Part shown: piece after piece, positions 40,457 to 51,000 of the stretch
How the letters are laid out: each line of letters starts with the position of its first letter
Position numbering within the stretch: position 1 is the stretch's first letter
NCBI RefSeq assembly: GCF_003610255.1
Contig: NZ_RAPS01000001.1
Coordinates: 6,165,001 to 6,229,000 of the forward strand
From: Streptomyces sp. TLI_171
GTDB lineage: Bacteria; Actinomycetota; Actinomycetes; Streptomycetales; Streptomycetaceae
Length of the DNA: 64,000 bases
Direction of reading: 5' to 3'
Notes under the pieces: generated by a model
The model's database searches: none
What the model saw: the letters and a program-made list of their open reading frames with translations, nothing else
Told to the model about the DNA's origin: nothing
Made by a program: the position numbers and the translations under genes

Positions 40457-41630
40457 GGGAGGCCGCACCGGCAGGAACGCGCTGTTCGGGTGAGTCGGAA
40501 GACGTGGGGGACGTGGGGGCGGTTTCGGCCCGGACGGCGTCCAGGACCTCCCACCACCATGCCAGGGACGGGCAGGGCGGCGGACCGGCGTCCCTGGCCT
40601 GGCCCTGTCCCGGCCAGGCGGCTGGCGGCTGCGGCCGGCCGGGGTACGCGTAGCGCGGACTGCCAGCACTGAAGTCCAGGTTCGCCCGGACCCAGCCGGC
40701 CAACGCATCGACGTACCGGGCCAGCTCGCGGTCGGCCCGAGACAGAACGGCCGCCCGGAGGTCGAGGAAGAGCCGGGTCACCCGGTTGCGCAGGCGCACC
40801 GCTTCGAGCTCGGCGGTCGCGATGTCCCCGGTGACCGTCGCTGCGAGGACGTCGACCAGGTTCTCCTCGCTGCCGTCCACCGTCGCCTCCTTGTGCCGGG
40901 AGAATAGGTCGTTGTCCCAGGAGACCAGCAGCGCGGACATCTCCGCGAGGGCCCGGACCGGTGCCGAACACCGCTGTTCACACGGGACCTCGTAACCGGC
41001 GGCCATGTCCAGCAGGGCGATGCTGGACCGCATTCCCCCGTTGCGCAGCCGGAGTAGGACGTAGCCATCGAGGTCGGACGGGCCCGCGGACCCCGTCCGC
41101 CGGACCCGCTCCCAGAGGAGGGTCGCGAGGTATTCCTGGACGGCGTTCGCCCATCCGGTGAACTGGGCTGCGGAGGAGTGCTGTGCGATCCGCCGCGAGA
41201 CGTCGGCCAGTGCCAGGGCGTACGGGTCGTCGGGGGCCGGGCCCGTGTCACCGCTCTCGGCGACCCTGGCGAGCACGGCCAGCCGTCGCCCCCAGTGTTG
41301 CACGGACGGCCGTTCGCCAGCACCGTCGCAGTGGTCGTCGTCGAAGGCGAAGAGCCAGGTGTGGAAGTCGGTGAAGACCTGCACCTGTGGAAGCGGCCCG
41401 TCCGGGACCACGCGCGCGGTCAGCAGACCCGGCCGGGCGGCGGCCAGCCGGGCCCGGTGCCGGGCGTCGACGGGGATGGTGAAACCCTCCGCCCAGCGGA
41501 GGGTCCGGGCGTCGACCGCCTCGGCGTAGGGGTGGATCCGGGCGGGGAACGGACAGTGGATGGCGGCCGACGCGTGGGAGGCTGGCGCGGGAGTGGCCAG
41601 CGCGGGGGCGGCAGGGACCGTGGAGGTCAT
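40452..41630 (-). CDS. Class I terpene cyclase (second)
   Basis: A 392-residue bacterial terpene synthase. The aspartate-rich motif is FAFDDDHCDG (Asp97, Asp98, Asp99, Asp102). The NSE motif is WDNDLFSRHKE (Asn240, Ser244, Glu248), and Arg194 (VLLRLRNGG) sits 46 residues upstream as diphosphate sensor. A C-terminal Arg-Tyr is in SPRYAYPG. It should bind Mg2+ and cyclise a prenyl diphosphate. It is a relative of the cyclase at 25481 (shared FHTW, LLRLxNG, NDLFS) but clearly diverged, so a different product is likely. ATG 41630 is preferred over 41666 because GAGAGG precedes it. The last codons and stop lie within the 147-bp repeat, so the native C-terminus may have been altered. Confidence 0.92.
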   Translation of the reverse strand: MTSTVPAAPALATPAPASHASAAIHCPFPARIHPYAEAVDARTLRWAEGFTIPVDARHRARLAAARPGLLTARVVPDGPLPQVQVFTDFHTWLFAFDDDHCDGAGERPSVQHWGRRLAVLARVAESGDTGPAPDDPYALALADVSRRIAQHSSAAQFTGWANAVQEYLATLLWERVRRTGSAGPSDLDGYVLLRLRNGGMRSSIALLDMAAGYEVPCEQRCSAPVRALAEMSALLVSWDNDLFSRHKEATVDGSEENLVDVLAATVTGDIATAELEAVRLRNRVTRLFLDLRAAVLSRADRELARYVDALAGWVRANLDFSAGSPRYAYPGRPQPPAAWPGQGQARDAGPPPCPSLAWWWEVLDAVRAETAPTSPTSSDSPEQRVPAGAASR

Positions 41631-41981
41631 GAGGACGGGCACCTCTCGACGAGGGAGCGCGCGCACGGCACGCGGATGCGGTCAGGCCCCCGGCCGTGCC
41701 GGCGGACCGTGCTCATCGTCCGGGCCCGCATGCGCCGGTGGATACGCGGCGACCATCTGCCGTGCCCTCACGCCCTCGTGCGCTGCCCCATGGGCCACTC
41801 CGGGGGCCACTGGGCAGCGCACGACAGAACGCGGAACGCGGGGATCAGCGCCGGTTGCTCCGCTGGCAGCGGGTGACCAGCACGAGCGTCAGGCTCCCCC
41901 GACCGACCGGGACACGCCTCTGTCGAGTCAGGCCAAGGACGGGCGCCGGACCGGCTGACGGCGGCCGTGGCAGAGTCCAGG
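41631..41981. other. Intergenic region between terpene cyclase 2 and IS21
   Basis: About 350 bp with no supported gene. It should contain the promoter of the leftward terpene cyclase 2. No clear -10/-35 boxes, operator palindrome or RNA gene was recognised. Confidence 0.4.
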
Positions 41982-42093
41982 TGTGCGGCCAGTTGAGTCC
42001 CGGTTGATGGCCACCAGAATTCCAGGTGGATGGCCGTCCGGCCTGCGGTGTTCCTGATCGCTTCCGCAGACGAAGGAGACCCCTTCGTCCGGT

Positions 42094-43671
42094 TTGCTGG
42101 TGTTTACGAAGCATCAGCGAATCGGTCGAAGAGGTCCTGTGACGAAGTCTGACAGAGAGATCATGGAGATATTCGAGGCGTACGACCTGACCGAAACGGT
42201 CTGGTCGGCGGCCGCCCTCACGGGGCACGACCCGAAGACGGTCAAGCGGTATGTCGAGGCCCGTGCCAGCGGGCGGAACCCGTTCGAGCGCGAGCCGCGA
42301 CCGAAGATGATCGACGCGTTCCTGGAGAAGGTCGAGGAGTGGGTCGAGCAGTCGAAGGGGACGATCCACGCCGACGTGGTCCACGACAAGCTGGTGAAGA
42401 TGGGCTTCCGGGGCAGCGCGCGTTCGACCCGGCGGGCGGTGAACGCGGCGAAGACCGCGTGGAAGGCCGGCAAGCGGCGGACCTACCGTCCGTGGATCCC
42501 CGAGCCCGGGCGGTGGCTGCAGTTCGACTGGGGAGAGGGCCCGAAGATCGACGGGCGGCGGGCCTGGCTGTTCTGCGCGTGGCTGTCCTGGTCCCGGTTC
42601 CGGGTGGTGATCCCGGTCTGGGACTGCACCCTGGGCACGCTGGTGGCCTGTCTCGACACCACCCTGCGCCGGATTGGCGGGGCGCCGACCTACGTGCTGA
42701 CCGACAACGCGAAGACGGTCACCGTCGAGCACATCGCCGGGATCCCGGTCCGGCACCCGCAGATGGTCGCCGCGGGCCGGCACTACGGCTGCCAGGTCGT
42801 CAGTTGCGTTCCCTACGACCCCGAGTCCAAGGGCGGCGCGGAGGCCACGGTCCGGATCGCGAAGGCCGACCTCGTCCCCACCGAGGCGAACCTGCTGCCC
42901 GCCTACGACACCTTCGCCGAGCTCGCGGACGCCTGCCTGATCTGGTGCGAGATGGTGAACACGCGTCGGCACCGGTCGACTGGACAGATACCGGCGGACC
43001 GGCTCGACATCGAACGCACCACCTTGCACGTCCTGCCCATCGAGCCGCTGGCGCTCGCGCTGGGCGAGGAGCGGGTGGTCGGCTCGGACCGCACCGTCAG
43101 CTTCAACTCCGTGCGCTACTCGACCCCGCCCGGCTACACCGGTGCCAGGGTCTGGTGCCGGGTGGTCGGTGACGAGCTGTCGATCACCGCCCGCACCAAC
43201 TCCGGTGACCTGTCGGAGATTTGGCGCCACCAGCTGTCCACGCTCGGCGTCCCGCAGATCATCGACGCGCACTACCCCGACCACCCTGATGGCCGCTCGG
43301 TCCACCAGCCGAGGCTCCAGCCGCGCTCGGAGGCGGAGGTCGCGTTCGTGGGCATCGGCCCGGGAGCCGGACGCTGGCTGAAGGAGGCCGGACCCGCCGG
43401 GGCGTCCCGCATCCGCGCCAAGATGGCCCACGCCGTCGAGCTCGCCGCGGTCCTGGGCAGCGACCGGGTCGACCAGGCCCTCGGGCTCGCGGCCACGGCC
43501 GCGCGCTTCGCCGAGGACGACGTCGTCTCCATCCTGGAGCACATCGCGGCAAACAAGCCCGCAGGCCAGGTCGTCCGCGCGGACGAGGCCCACTCCGTCC
43601 AGAACGGCACCATCGCCTGGCAAGCCCTGGGCCGGCAGCAGACAGCGGCCGGCGAGTCGAGGGGCGACTGA
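42094..43671 (+). CDS. istA: IS21-family transposase IstA
   Basis: A 525-residue IS21 transposase that cuts and joins element ends with help from IstB. The N-terminal HTH is at ~20-55 (REIMEIFEAYDLTETVWSAA, ALTGHDPKTVKRYV). The rve core carries LQFDWGEGPKI (Asp), YVLTDNAKTVTV (Asp) and PESKGGAEATVRIAK (Glu). The C-terminal Mu-transposase-like domain follows (RTVSFNSVRYSTPPGYTGAR). The first start, GTG/ATG near 42094, could be replaced by an in-frame GTG at 42139 (TKSDREIMEIF), which is also plausible. The reading frame is intact. It ends 6 bp before the stop of the convergent passenger gene. Confidence 0.93.
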   Translation: MLVFTKHQRIGRRGPVTKSDREIMEIFEAYDLTETVWSAAALTGHDPKTVKRYVEARASGRNPFEREPRPKMIDAFLEKVEEWVEQSKGTIHADVVHDKLVKMGFRGSARSTRRAVNAAKTAWKAGKRRTYRPWIPEPGRWLQFDWGEGPKIDGRRAWLFCAWLSWSRFRVVIPVWDCTLGTLVACLDTTLRRIGGAPTYVLTDNAKTVTVEHIAGIPVRHPQMVAAGRHYGCQVVSCVPYDPESKGGAEATVRIAKADLVPTEANLLPAYDTFAELADACLIWCEMVNTRRHRSTGQIPADRLDIERTTLHVLPIEPLALALGEERVVGSDRTVSFNSVRYSTPPGYTGARVWCRVVGDELSITARTNSGDLSEIWRHQLSTLGVPQIIDAHYPDHPDGRSVHQPRLQPRSEAEVAFVGIGPGAGRWLKEAGPAGASRIRAKMAHAVELAAVLGSDRVDQALGLAATAARFAEDDVVSILEHIAANKPAGQVVRADEAHSVQNGTIAWQALGRQQTAAGESRGD

Positions 43672-43676
43672 CCTGG

Positions 43677-43967
43677 TCAGTCGCCGATGAACCACAGATA
43701 CAAGTGCGTTCCCCGCTCCACGACCTGGCACAGCTCGCGGGCCTGCCCGACCCAGTCACCGCCCAAGCCGGCAGGAAGCCGGTCAAGTTCCGACAACAGC
43801 AGCGGCACCTGCCGTTGGTTGAAAACCGCGTCGCCATACGGCGTCAGGGCCCAGAGCATCGGGAACTGCGCCGGGTCCAGATCCGCGAAGCCGGCCGTCC
43901 ACTCCACACCCGCTTTGGCGCGGACAACGAGGTCCCCGTGTTCTCCACGCACCGCCATATTGATCAT
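43677..43967 (-). CDS. Small antisense passenger protein inside IS21, unknown function
   Basis: A 96-residue frame read opposite to istA and istB and filling the gap between them. The sequence looks like a folded soluble protein: MINMAVRGEHGDLVVRAKAG, then FADLDPAQFPMLWALTPYGD and VPLLLSELDRLPAGL, ending GTHLYLWFIGD. It shares no frame with istA or istB coding sequence, and its stop abuts the istA stop, so it is not a shadow of either. ATG 43967 or the ATG at 43958 could be the start; the latter has GGA 8 nt upstream. IS21 elements normally have adjacent or overlapping istA and istB, so a ~345-bp insertion with a gene is unusual. The family was not recognised; an immunity-like or plasmid-type small protein is conceivable. 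Confidence 0.68.
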   Translation of the reverse strand: MINMAVRGEHGDLVVRAKAGVEWTAGFADLDPAQFPMLWALTPYGDAVFNQRQVPLLLSELDRLPAGLGGDWVGQARELCQVVERGTHLYLWFIGD

Positions 43968-44016
43968 CCGCCGAGCCTATCGGCGCCCACCACGACCCAC
44001 GAAGGAATTACCGACC

Positions 44017-44790
44017 GTGACGTTTCCCCAGGCCCCGGCCCTGCCCGAAGAGCTCGACAAGCTGATGCGCCGGATGCGCCTGCCCTACATGCGCAAGGCC
44101 GCACCCGACGTCCTGGCCACCGCCCGCGCGCAACGGTGGGATCCCGCCGAGGTCCTGCGGTTGCTGATCTCCGAGGAGGTCACCGGCCGCGACGCGGCAA
44201 CGAGGCGCCTTCGCCGGCACTCGGCGAACTTCCCCACCGGCAAGACCCTCGCGTCCTGGCGGGCCGAGGACTCCACCATCCCCGAACCCACCCAGAACTC
44301 CCTGATCACCCTGGAGTGGATCGGCCGCGCGGAGAACCTGGTGATCGCCGGCCCGTCCGGGACCGGGAAGTCGCACTTCACCGAGGGGCTGGCCCAGGCC
44401 GCGATCGAGAAGGACCTGCGGGTCGCCTGGTTCACTCTGGAGACCCTCGCCGCCGCGATCGGCAAGTCGAAGGTCGACGGCTCGACCGCCCGGACGGTCG
44501 CGCGGATCTGCCGGGCCGACCTCGTCGTCATCGATGACATTGGCCTACTTCCGGTCGGCGAGGACGCCGCCGAGGCGTTCTACCGGATCATCGATGCCGC
44601 CTACGAGCGTCGCTCGATCGCGGTGACCAGCAACATTCACCCCTCGGGGTTCGACACGATCATGCCGAAGACTCTCGCCGGGGCCAGCACCGACCGCCTC
44701 ATGCACCACGCTCACCTGGTGACGACCACCGGCGATTCACACCGCCTCGCCGAGGCCCTCGCCGGCAAGGGAGTGGTCCCCTTGACCTGA
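44017..44790 (+). CDS. istB: IS21-family helper ATPase IstB
   Basis: A 257-residue AAA+ ATPase that assembles on target DNA and helps IstA integrate. Walker A is GPSGTGKS (112-119), and Walker B lies in LVVIDDIGLLPV; a sensor-like TSNIHPSGFD follows, then an STDRLMHHAHLV block typical of IstB. GTG 44017 is chosen because GAAGGA precedes it by ~10 nt and the family N-terminus (ELDKLMRRMRLPYMR) follows; upstream in-frame sequence runs through the antisense passenger gene. The gene is intact, and with istA it should make a functional transposition pair. Confidence 0.93.
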   Translation: MTFPQAPALPEELDKLMRRMRLPYMRKAAPDVLATARAQRWDPAEVLRLLISEEVTGRDAATRRLRRHSANFPTGKTLASWRAEDSTIPEPTQNSLITLEWIGRAENLVIAGPSGTGKSHFTEGLAQAAIEKDLRVAWFTLETLAAAIGKSKVDGSTARTVARICRADLVVIDDIGLLPVGEDAAEAFYRIIDAAYERRSIAVTSNIHPSGFDTIMPKTLAGASTDRLMHHAHLVTTTGDSHRLAEALAGKGVVPLT

Positions 44791-45027
44791 CCCTCACCCT
44801 CAGGAACACCGCTGGCCACAGGCATGGATTTCTGATGGCCACCAGCCCGGACACCCCACGGCCGCCCACCGGGGCATCTCAATGACCGTTGACACCGGCG
44901 ACATACCCCGGGAGAGCCGGCCCCGAAGGGCTGCAGACGGTTCACGAGTCACCCGGACCGGCGTCCTACAGAACGCTACGAACGGCCAACCCGACCGCGT
45001 TCCGCTACAGCCATACAAGTCGGCGGT

Positions 45028-48000
45028 TCAGTTTCGCGGGGGGTGGTGGGGGTTGTTGTGTGCCGGGGGTTGTCCGGACAGGATGTTGTAGGCGTTTCGT
45101 CCGGTTTGGGACAAGAAGGCGGTGTGTGGGGAGGGGTCGTGGTCCGGGCCTGTTCCGGGGCTCGATTTCGGGTCGATGTCCATGGGGGCGTCGTCGTGGT
45201 CCGTTGCTGCCGTGTCCGTGATGTCCGCCGGGTGGTCGAGCCGGCCCGCGAACCGGGACCAGTCCCCGTCCGCCCGGGCCCAAGCCCTGGCCCCGGACGC
45301 CCCGAGGAGGTCGAACGGGTCGAGTGGGTTGTGGGTGTCGTCCGATGCGGGGAGCGCCCAGGATCGCCCGAACATGTCGGACATCCCGAGCGGGTCGCTC
45401 GGGTCGAGCATCCCGAGTGGGCCGAACGTCCCGATGAGCGGGTCGGGGGGGTTGTCCGGTGCGGTCTGCTCTGGTGTGTCGAGGGTGGGGAGGGTTTTCA
45501 GCAGGTGCAGGAGGGCGTCGATGTTTTGCGGGTGGGTGGGGTCGTCGGCGTCGGTGGTGTCCATGGCGTCGGTGGTGTCCATGGCGTCGGTGGTGTGCAG
45601 GGCGTCGGTGGTGTGCAGGGCGTCGGTGGTGTGCGGGGGGTGTGCGGTGTCGTGGTCGTCGGTGGTCCCGGGCCGTGTCGTGCCGTTGCGGGGTGCTGGT
45701 GCTGGTGCTGGTGCTGGTGCTGGTGCTGGTGTTGGTGGGGTGGGGGGGTCGTTTCTCGGGGTCTGGTTCGTGCCGGTGGTGTGGCTTGTGCCGGTGGTGT
45801 GGTTTGTGTCGGGGTTCGCGGTGGTGGTGTTGGGGCCGCTGGCGGTGGTGGTGGGGTTGGGGGTGAGGGCGAGCCAGTGGTTTTGGCTGAGGACGAGGGT
45901 GTGTGTGGGGCCGGTGGGCGGGGGGAATCGGCCGTCGGGGTCGTCGAGGAGGGGGGCGGTGGTGCCGTTGGAGTGGAGTATGTGCAGGTCGAGGTTGAAG
46001 TGGAGGCGGAAGAGGTAGGGGGTGGCGCCGGCGGTGTCGTTGTTCCAGCTGCCGGCGGTGGAGATCTCGGCGATCACCTGTGCGCGTCGTCGGGCGGTCT
46101 CCTGTGGGTCCAGGTCGGCGATGCCGACGAATTGCTGGTGCAGGGGGATCGCGGGGTCCTCGAGGGCGTTCCACAGGGGGCGGTCGCCCGGTGGGTTGCG
46201 CAGTTCCGCGCGCAGTACCTCGGCCATGTGGGCGCGCAGGGCCTGCGGGCTGGTCAGGGAGGGGTCCACCGCGGTGAACGTCTCTGGTGTCAGGGACAGC
46301 AGGGCGTGGTAGAAGCAGTCCCCGTCACCGGGAGGGCTGTAGGGGGTCAGCCCGTGCTGTGACAGGTAGGCGATCTGCTGCTTGTTGAGGTAGCGGCTCC
46401 AGCCCGGCAGCGGGCCGCCTCCCGCCCCGGCCGCCGCTCGTGTCGGTGCGGTCCGGCGGCGCTTGGCCGCCCGGCCCTCCGCTCCGGCACCGGCCACGAC
46501 CACGGAGCCCGTACCGGCATCGGCACCGGCCACGACCGCGGCACCCGCGCCGACGCCGGTGACCGCTGCCCGCCGGGCAGCCCCCGCCCCCGCCTTCCCC
46601 GCCTTCGCCTTCCCGGCCGTCCCCGCCTTCCCGGCCGTCCCCGCCTTCCCGGTCTTCGCTTTCGCTTTCGTCTTCCCTGTTCCGGCTCCTGCTTTCGCTT
46701 GTGCGGTCTTCGTGGCGTGGCGTTGCTGTGCCTTGGTGAGTTGGATGTCCAGTGCTCGGACGACGGCCATGCCGGGCTCGCCGAGGTCGAGGAGTTTCAG
46801 GATGTCCTGGGGGCGGGGTGGCTGGTCCTTCCGGTGGTTGTCGAAGTAGCCGCCCAGGGGGAACTTCTGGTTGTGGGCGTCGGTGAAGACGCCGCCCTCC
46901 TCCGGGCCGGGCAGCGGCGCCACCGCTCCGGCCACCGCGTCCCCGCCGCCATCGCGCGGGGTCGCGAGGTAATCCGCCAGAGCCAGCAACGCCTCCCTCG
47001 ACGGGACGATCTTGTACGCGTGCCCCCGCGGCTCCCCACCCTGAGCGCGGGTGAGGCTGGCGCCGGGCATGCCGGCCTGGTGCAGCGCCTCCACCGTCTC
47101 CCGCGTCACCGCGGTCTCGCCTGTCTTGACCTTGTAGTACCAGTCCCCGGTGATCCGGTCGTGGTCGGCGTCGGCCGGCCGCACCACCTCGGTCCTGACT
47201 GGGAGTTTGCCGGCATGGCCGGAGCCGGCGGCATACCAGGCGCGCAGTGCCCCGACGGCCACGACGGGGTTGATCTGGTTTCGGCCGGGGGGTGCGGGCA
47301 GGTCCAGGCGTTGGGCCAGGCCCGCCTTCTCCAGCCTCCGGTACTGCACCACGGAGGGCAGGATCTCCTGTTTGCGCAGTCCCTCGACGTAGGGGGCGAA
47401 CTTGGTGGAGTGGTTGTGGGCGTCGTGGAAGGCCGCGTCGACCGGCAGGTCCTCGACACCGGCATTGTCCGGCAGGTGGCGGAAGCGGTCGATCAACGCG
47501 GTGACGAACTCCTCCGACGCGACGAGCTTGTAGCGCTTCCGCCGCTCCCCGCCCCGGCTGTCGGGCATGCCGGCCTGGTGCAGCGCCTCCACCGTCTCCC
47601 ACGTCACCGCGGTCTCGCCCCTGCTGACGCGGTAGTACCAGTACCCGGTGATCGGGTCGTGGTCGGCGTCGCCCGGCCGCACCACCTCGGTCCTGGGCGG
47701 GAGTTTGCCGGCGCGGCCCGAGCCGGAGGCATACCAGGCGCGCAGCGCCCGGGCGGCCAGGACCGGGTTGATCTGGTTTCGGCCGGGGGGTGCGGGCAGG
47801 TCCAGGCGTTCGGCCAGGCCCGCCTCCTCCAGCCTCCGGTACTGCACCGTGGAGGGCAAGATCCTCCCTGCGCGCAGTCCCTCGAGGTAGGGGGCGAGCT
47901 TGGTGGAGTGGTTGTGGGCGTCGTGGAAGGCCGCGTCGGCCGGCAGGTCCTCGACACCGGCATTGTCCGGCAGGTGGCGGAAGCGGTCGATCAACGCGGT

Positions 48001-51000
48001 GACGAACTCCTCCGACGCGACGAGCCTGTACTCGTGCTCCCGCCGCACCTCCTTGTCCTGGCCGCGGGTGAGGCTGGTGTCGGGCATGCCGGCCTGGTGC
48101 AGCGCCTCCAGCGTCTCCCACGTCACCGCGGTCTCGTCCCTGCAGACGTTGTGGTACCAGTGCCCGAGGATGGGGTCGTGGTCGGCGTCGGCCGGCCGCA
48201 CCACCTCGGTCCTGACTGGGAGTTTGCCGGCATGGTCGGGGTTGGCGGTGTACCAGGCGTGCAGCGCCCGGGCGGCCACGACGGGGTTGACCTGGTTTCG
48301 GCCGGGGGGTGCGGGCAGGTTCAGGCGTTCGGCCAGGCCCGCCTCCTCCAGCCTCCGGTACTGCACCACGGAGGGCACGATCTCCTGTTTGCGCAGTCCC
48401 TCGAGGTAGGGGGCGAACTTGGTGGAGTGGTTGTGGGCGTCGTGGAAGGCCGCGTCGGCCGGCAGGTCCTCGACACCGGCACCGTCCGGCAGGTGGCGGA
48501 AGCGGTCGATCAACGCGCCGACGAACTCCTCCGACGGGATGATCTTGTAGCGCTTCCGCCGCTCCCCGCCCCGGCTGTCGGGCATGCCGACGCGGTGCAG
48601 CGCCTCCACCGTCTCCCACGTCACCGCGGTGTCGCCCCTGCTGACGTTGTAGTACCAGTCCCCGGTGATCGGGTCGTGGTCGGCGTCGGCCGGCCGCACC
48701 ACCTCGGTCCTGACTGGGAGTTTGCCGGCATGGTCGGGGTTGGCGGTGTACCAGGCGTGCAGCGCCCGGGCGGCCACGACGTGGTTGATCTGGGCCCGGC
48801 CGGTGGACGATGGTGCGGCGTAGTCGGTGAAACGGATCTGGGACTCGGGAGGCAGTCCCGCGGCGCGCAGCCTGGCATACACCGCCGGGGGCACCGCGGC
48901 CTGCCCGGTCTGCACCCGCTGCAGGGCCTCGCCCGGGACCCCGCGGGGGAAGAGGCGCACGGCATCGGCGCCCCCGTGGCTCCCGAGCCATTCGACGACC
49001 TCCGCCACCCTCAAACCGGTGTCCAGGAACATCGCGCCCCGGGCGTCGGGCGGCTGCGGATCCGCCTCGATACGGGCCCCCAGACGGGTCAGCGCACGGT
49101 GCAACTCCGCACTGCCCGGGACACGGCCGTCGGCGACCGCGCCCAGCCAGCCCTGCAGGTCCACCCCGTAGTCCTGCCTGGGCAGGACCAGCGGCCCGGC
49201 GTCCAACCGGTCCAACGACCCGAACATCTGGAACGCCTCCACCGCCCGCTCCAGCCACCACCCCTCCTCCTCCCGCCCGGGCAACCCCCCCAGCACCCCG
49301 AGCGTCTGCCGCGCCAGCCCCGCGGTATAGGCATGACGCAGATCCGCCAGCTCCAGCGGTGTCAGACCCCGGGCCTGCGGGAGCCCCAGGACCAGCTCGT
49401 CCGTCCACGGCCCCCGCCCGGGTACCAGCAGCACCTCCAGCAACCCGAACAGCCGCTCCCGCTCCAGCGCGTGATAAAACCCCCCGAGCCGGAAATTGAA
49501 ACCCGCCGGCGGACGATGACCCTCCACCCCCGACCCCGGCCCCGACCACCCCCACACCCCCACCGACAACTCCGGCCCCACCAGCACCACCGCATCCACC
49601 CCACCAGCACCGGCAGCACCGGCCGCCCCCGACACGAACCCAACACCCGACCCCGGCAGAGCAAGACCGGGGCCGGGCAGGGCAAGACCGGGGCCGGGCA
49701 GGGCAAGACCGGGCGCGGAAGGGGTGAACGCGGACAACAGCAGGCCGTCGGCCTGGTCGTCGTCGCCGAACAGATAGTCGTCCGGGCCCAGCGGCCCTCC
49801 CATCAGCTCGGCGTGTTCCTCCTCCGCAACAGCGGCCGATCGCGTCGAACGCCCCGCCGAACGCGCATCGACGCCCGTGCCCGCCCCTTCCCCACGGGAC
49901 GACCCCGCCCCCGCCGTGTCCTGCCCGGTGTCCTCCCCGCGTCTGCGTTTCTTGGCGCCCCCCGGGAGCACGGCACGCCCGAACCTGCGGCCCGGCAGCG
50001 CGGCCAGACCCGCCCGGACCTGCTCCGGCTCCCACCACAGCCCGTACGCGACCTTCAACGCCACACTCCGGCGGACCCGCAGCGTCCCACCGTGCTCGAC
50101 CCCCATCAACAGAGGCCGCTCCAGGAAAGGACGCAACTCGGCATACGCCTCGACAAGAAGCCGCTCCGCACGAACAGGCCCCGCCATCTCCCGCAGACCC
50201 CGCCACAACCCCTCGGCATCCCCGACCTCCCCCATCCGCGACCCGACGAGCACCCCCACCAAGGCCTCCACACCAACAAGAACCCCAGCCTCCCCGCCAT
50301 CCACACCACCGGCACTGCCAATGCCGGGCTGCGGAACCTCCCCCTCCCCGGCCGGAACCTCCTCCTCCTCCTCGGCGGGAACCTCCCCCTCCAGCCGGGG
50401 CCGGACAACGGACGACGACCCCACCGACCCACCCGACCCCACCGACGCATCCGACGCATCCCCGGATCCCGCCGACGCCGGCACGCCACCCGTAGCCCCA
50501 CCCGTACCCATGACCACCTCGGAGGCGCCAGAGGCGGGTGCGTCCTCACCGGTGGTCTCGATCCGCACGGGGGCGCCGGCTGCGGGGTCTGTGCCGTTGA
50601 GCGCGGCCAGGACACGGTCGGCCGCGGTCGAGGACTGCACGTCACGGCGCCGGGCGCTCCCCTCGCCGCCTCCGCCGGCCTCAGCCGCGGTCCCCGGCAC
50701 GACGAGGCCGTCGACGACGACACGCCCGGCGTCCGAACCCGAAGCGACGGCACCCGAGGCCTCGGTGCCCGAGGGTCGGGGGCCGGAGGTGACGGGGCCG
50801 GAGGCGACCGCGCGCGGCCCGGGTGCCGTCCGGGCCGCGCTCTGCAGGACAGGATCGCCGACCGACCGCGTGCCGCCGGTGGCGCCGTCGGCCGCAACAC
50901 CCTCGGCCGACTGCACCCCGGGAGCGGCCGCCGCCGGCGCGGCACCCCGTGCCTGCGGCCCGTTCTGCCCGGCCACCTCCTGCCCAACCAGGTCCGGCCC

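Larger units (their letters stand above)
41982..44894 (+). mobile_element. IS21-family insertion sequence with a passenger gene
   Basis: About 2.9 kb with imperfect ends: tgtgcggccagttgagtccc at the left, and at the right the complement of a sequence reading tgtcaacggtcattgagatg. Repeated subterminal blocks gatggccaccag (42005 and 44836 regions) are typical multiple transposase sites of IS21. It holds istA, an antisense small gene and istB. No target duplication could be fixed, so the ends are approximate by a few bases. Confidence 0.82.

Noticed and set aside
44895-45027. Possible small gene between IS21 and the OTU giant
   Set aside because: Only ~130 bp, and the short frames have no ribosome site or homology; probably the downstream flank of the giant gene.
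45550-45735. CRISPR-like array in the tail of copy 1
   Set aside because: The repeats are 18 bp and 6 bp, contiguous with no spacers, and code in frame for TTDA and Ala-Pro runs.
46325-50206. Alternative minus-strand frame overlapping copy 1 (and 60099-61670, 62199-63476 in copy 2)
   Set aside because: Arg/Gly/Pro-rich shadow frames of the real repeat-coding frame, with no recognisable domain.
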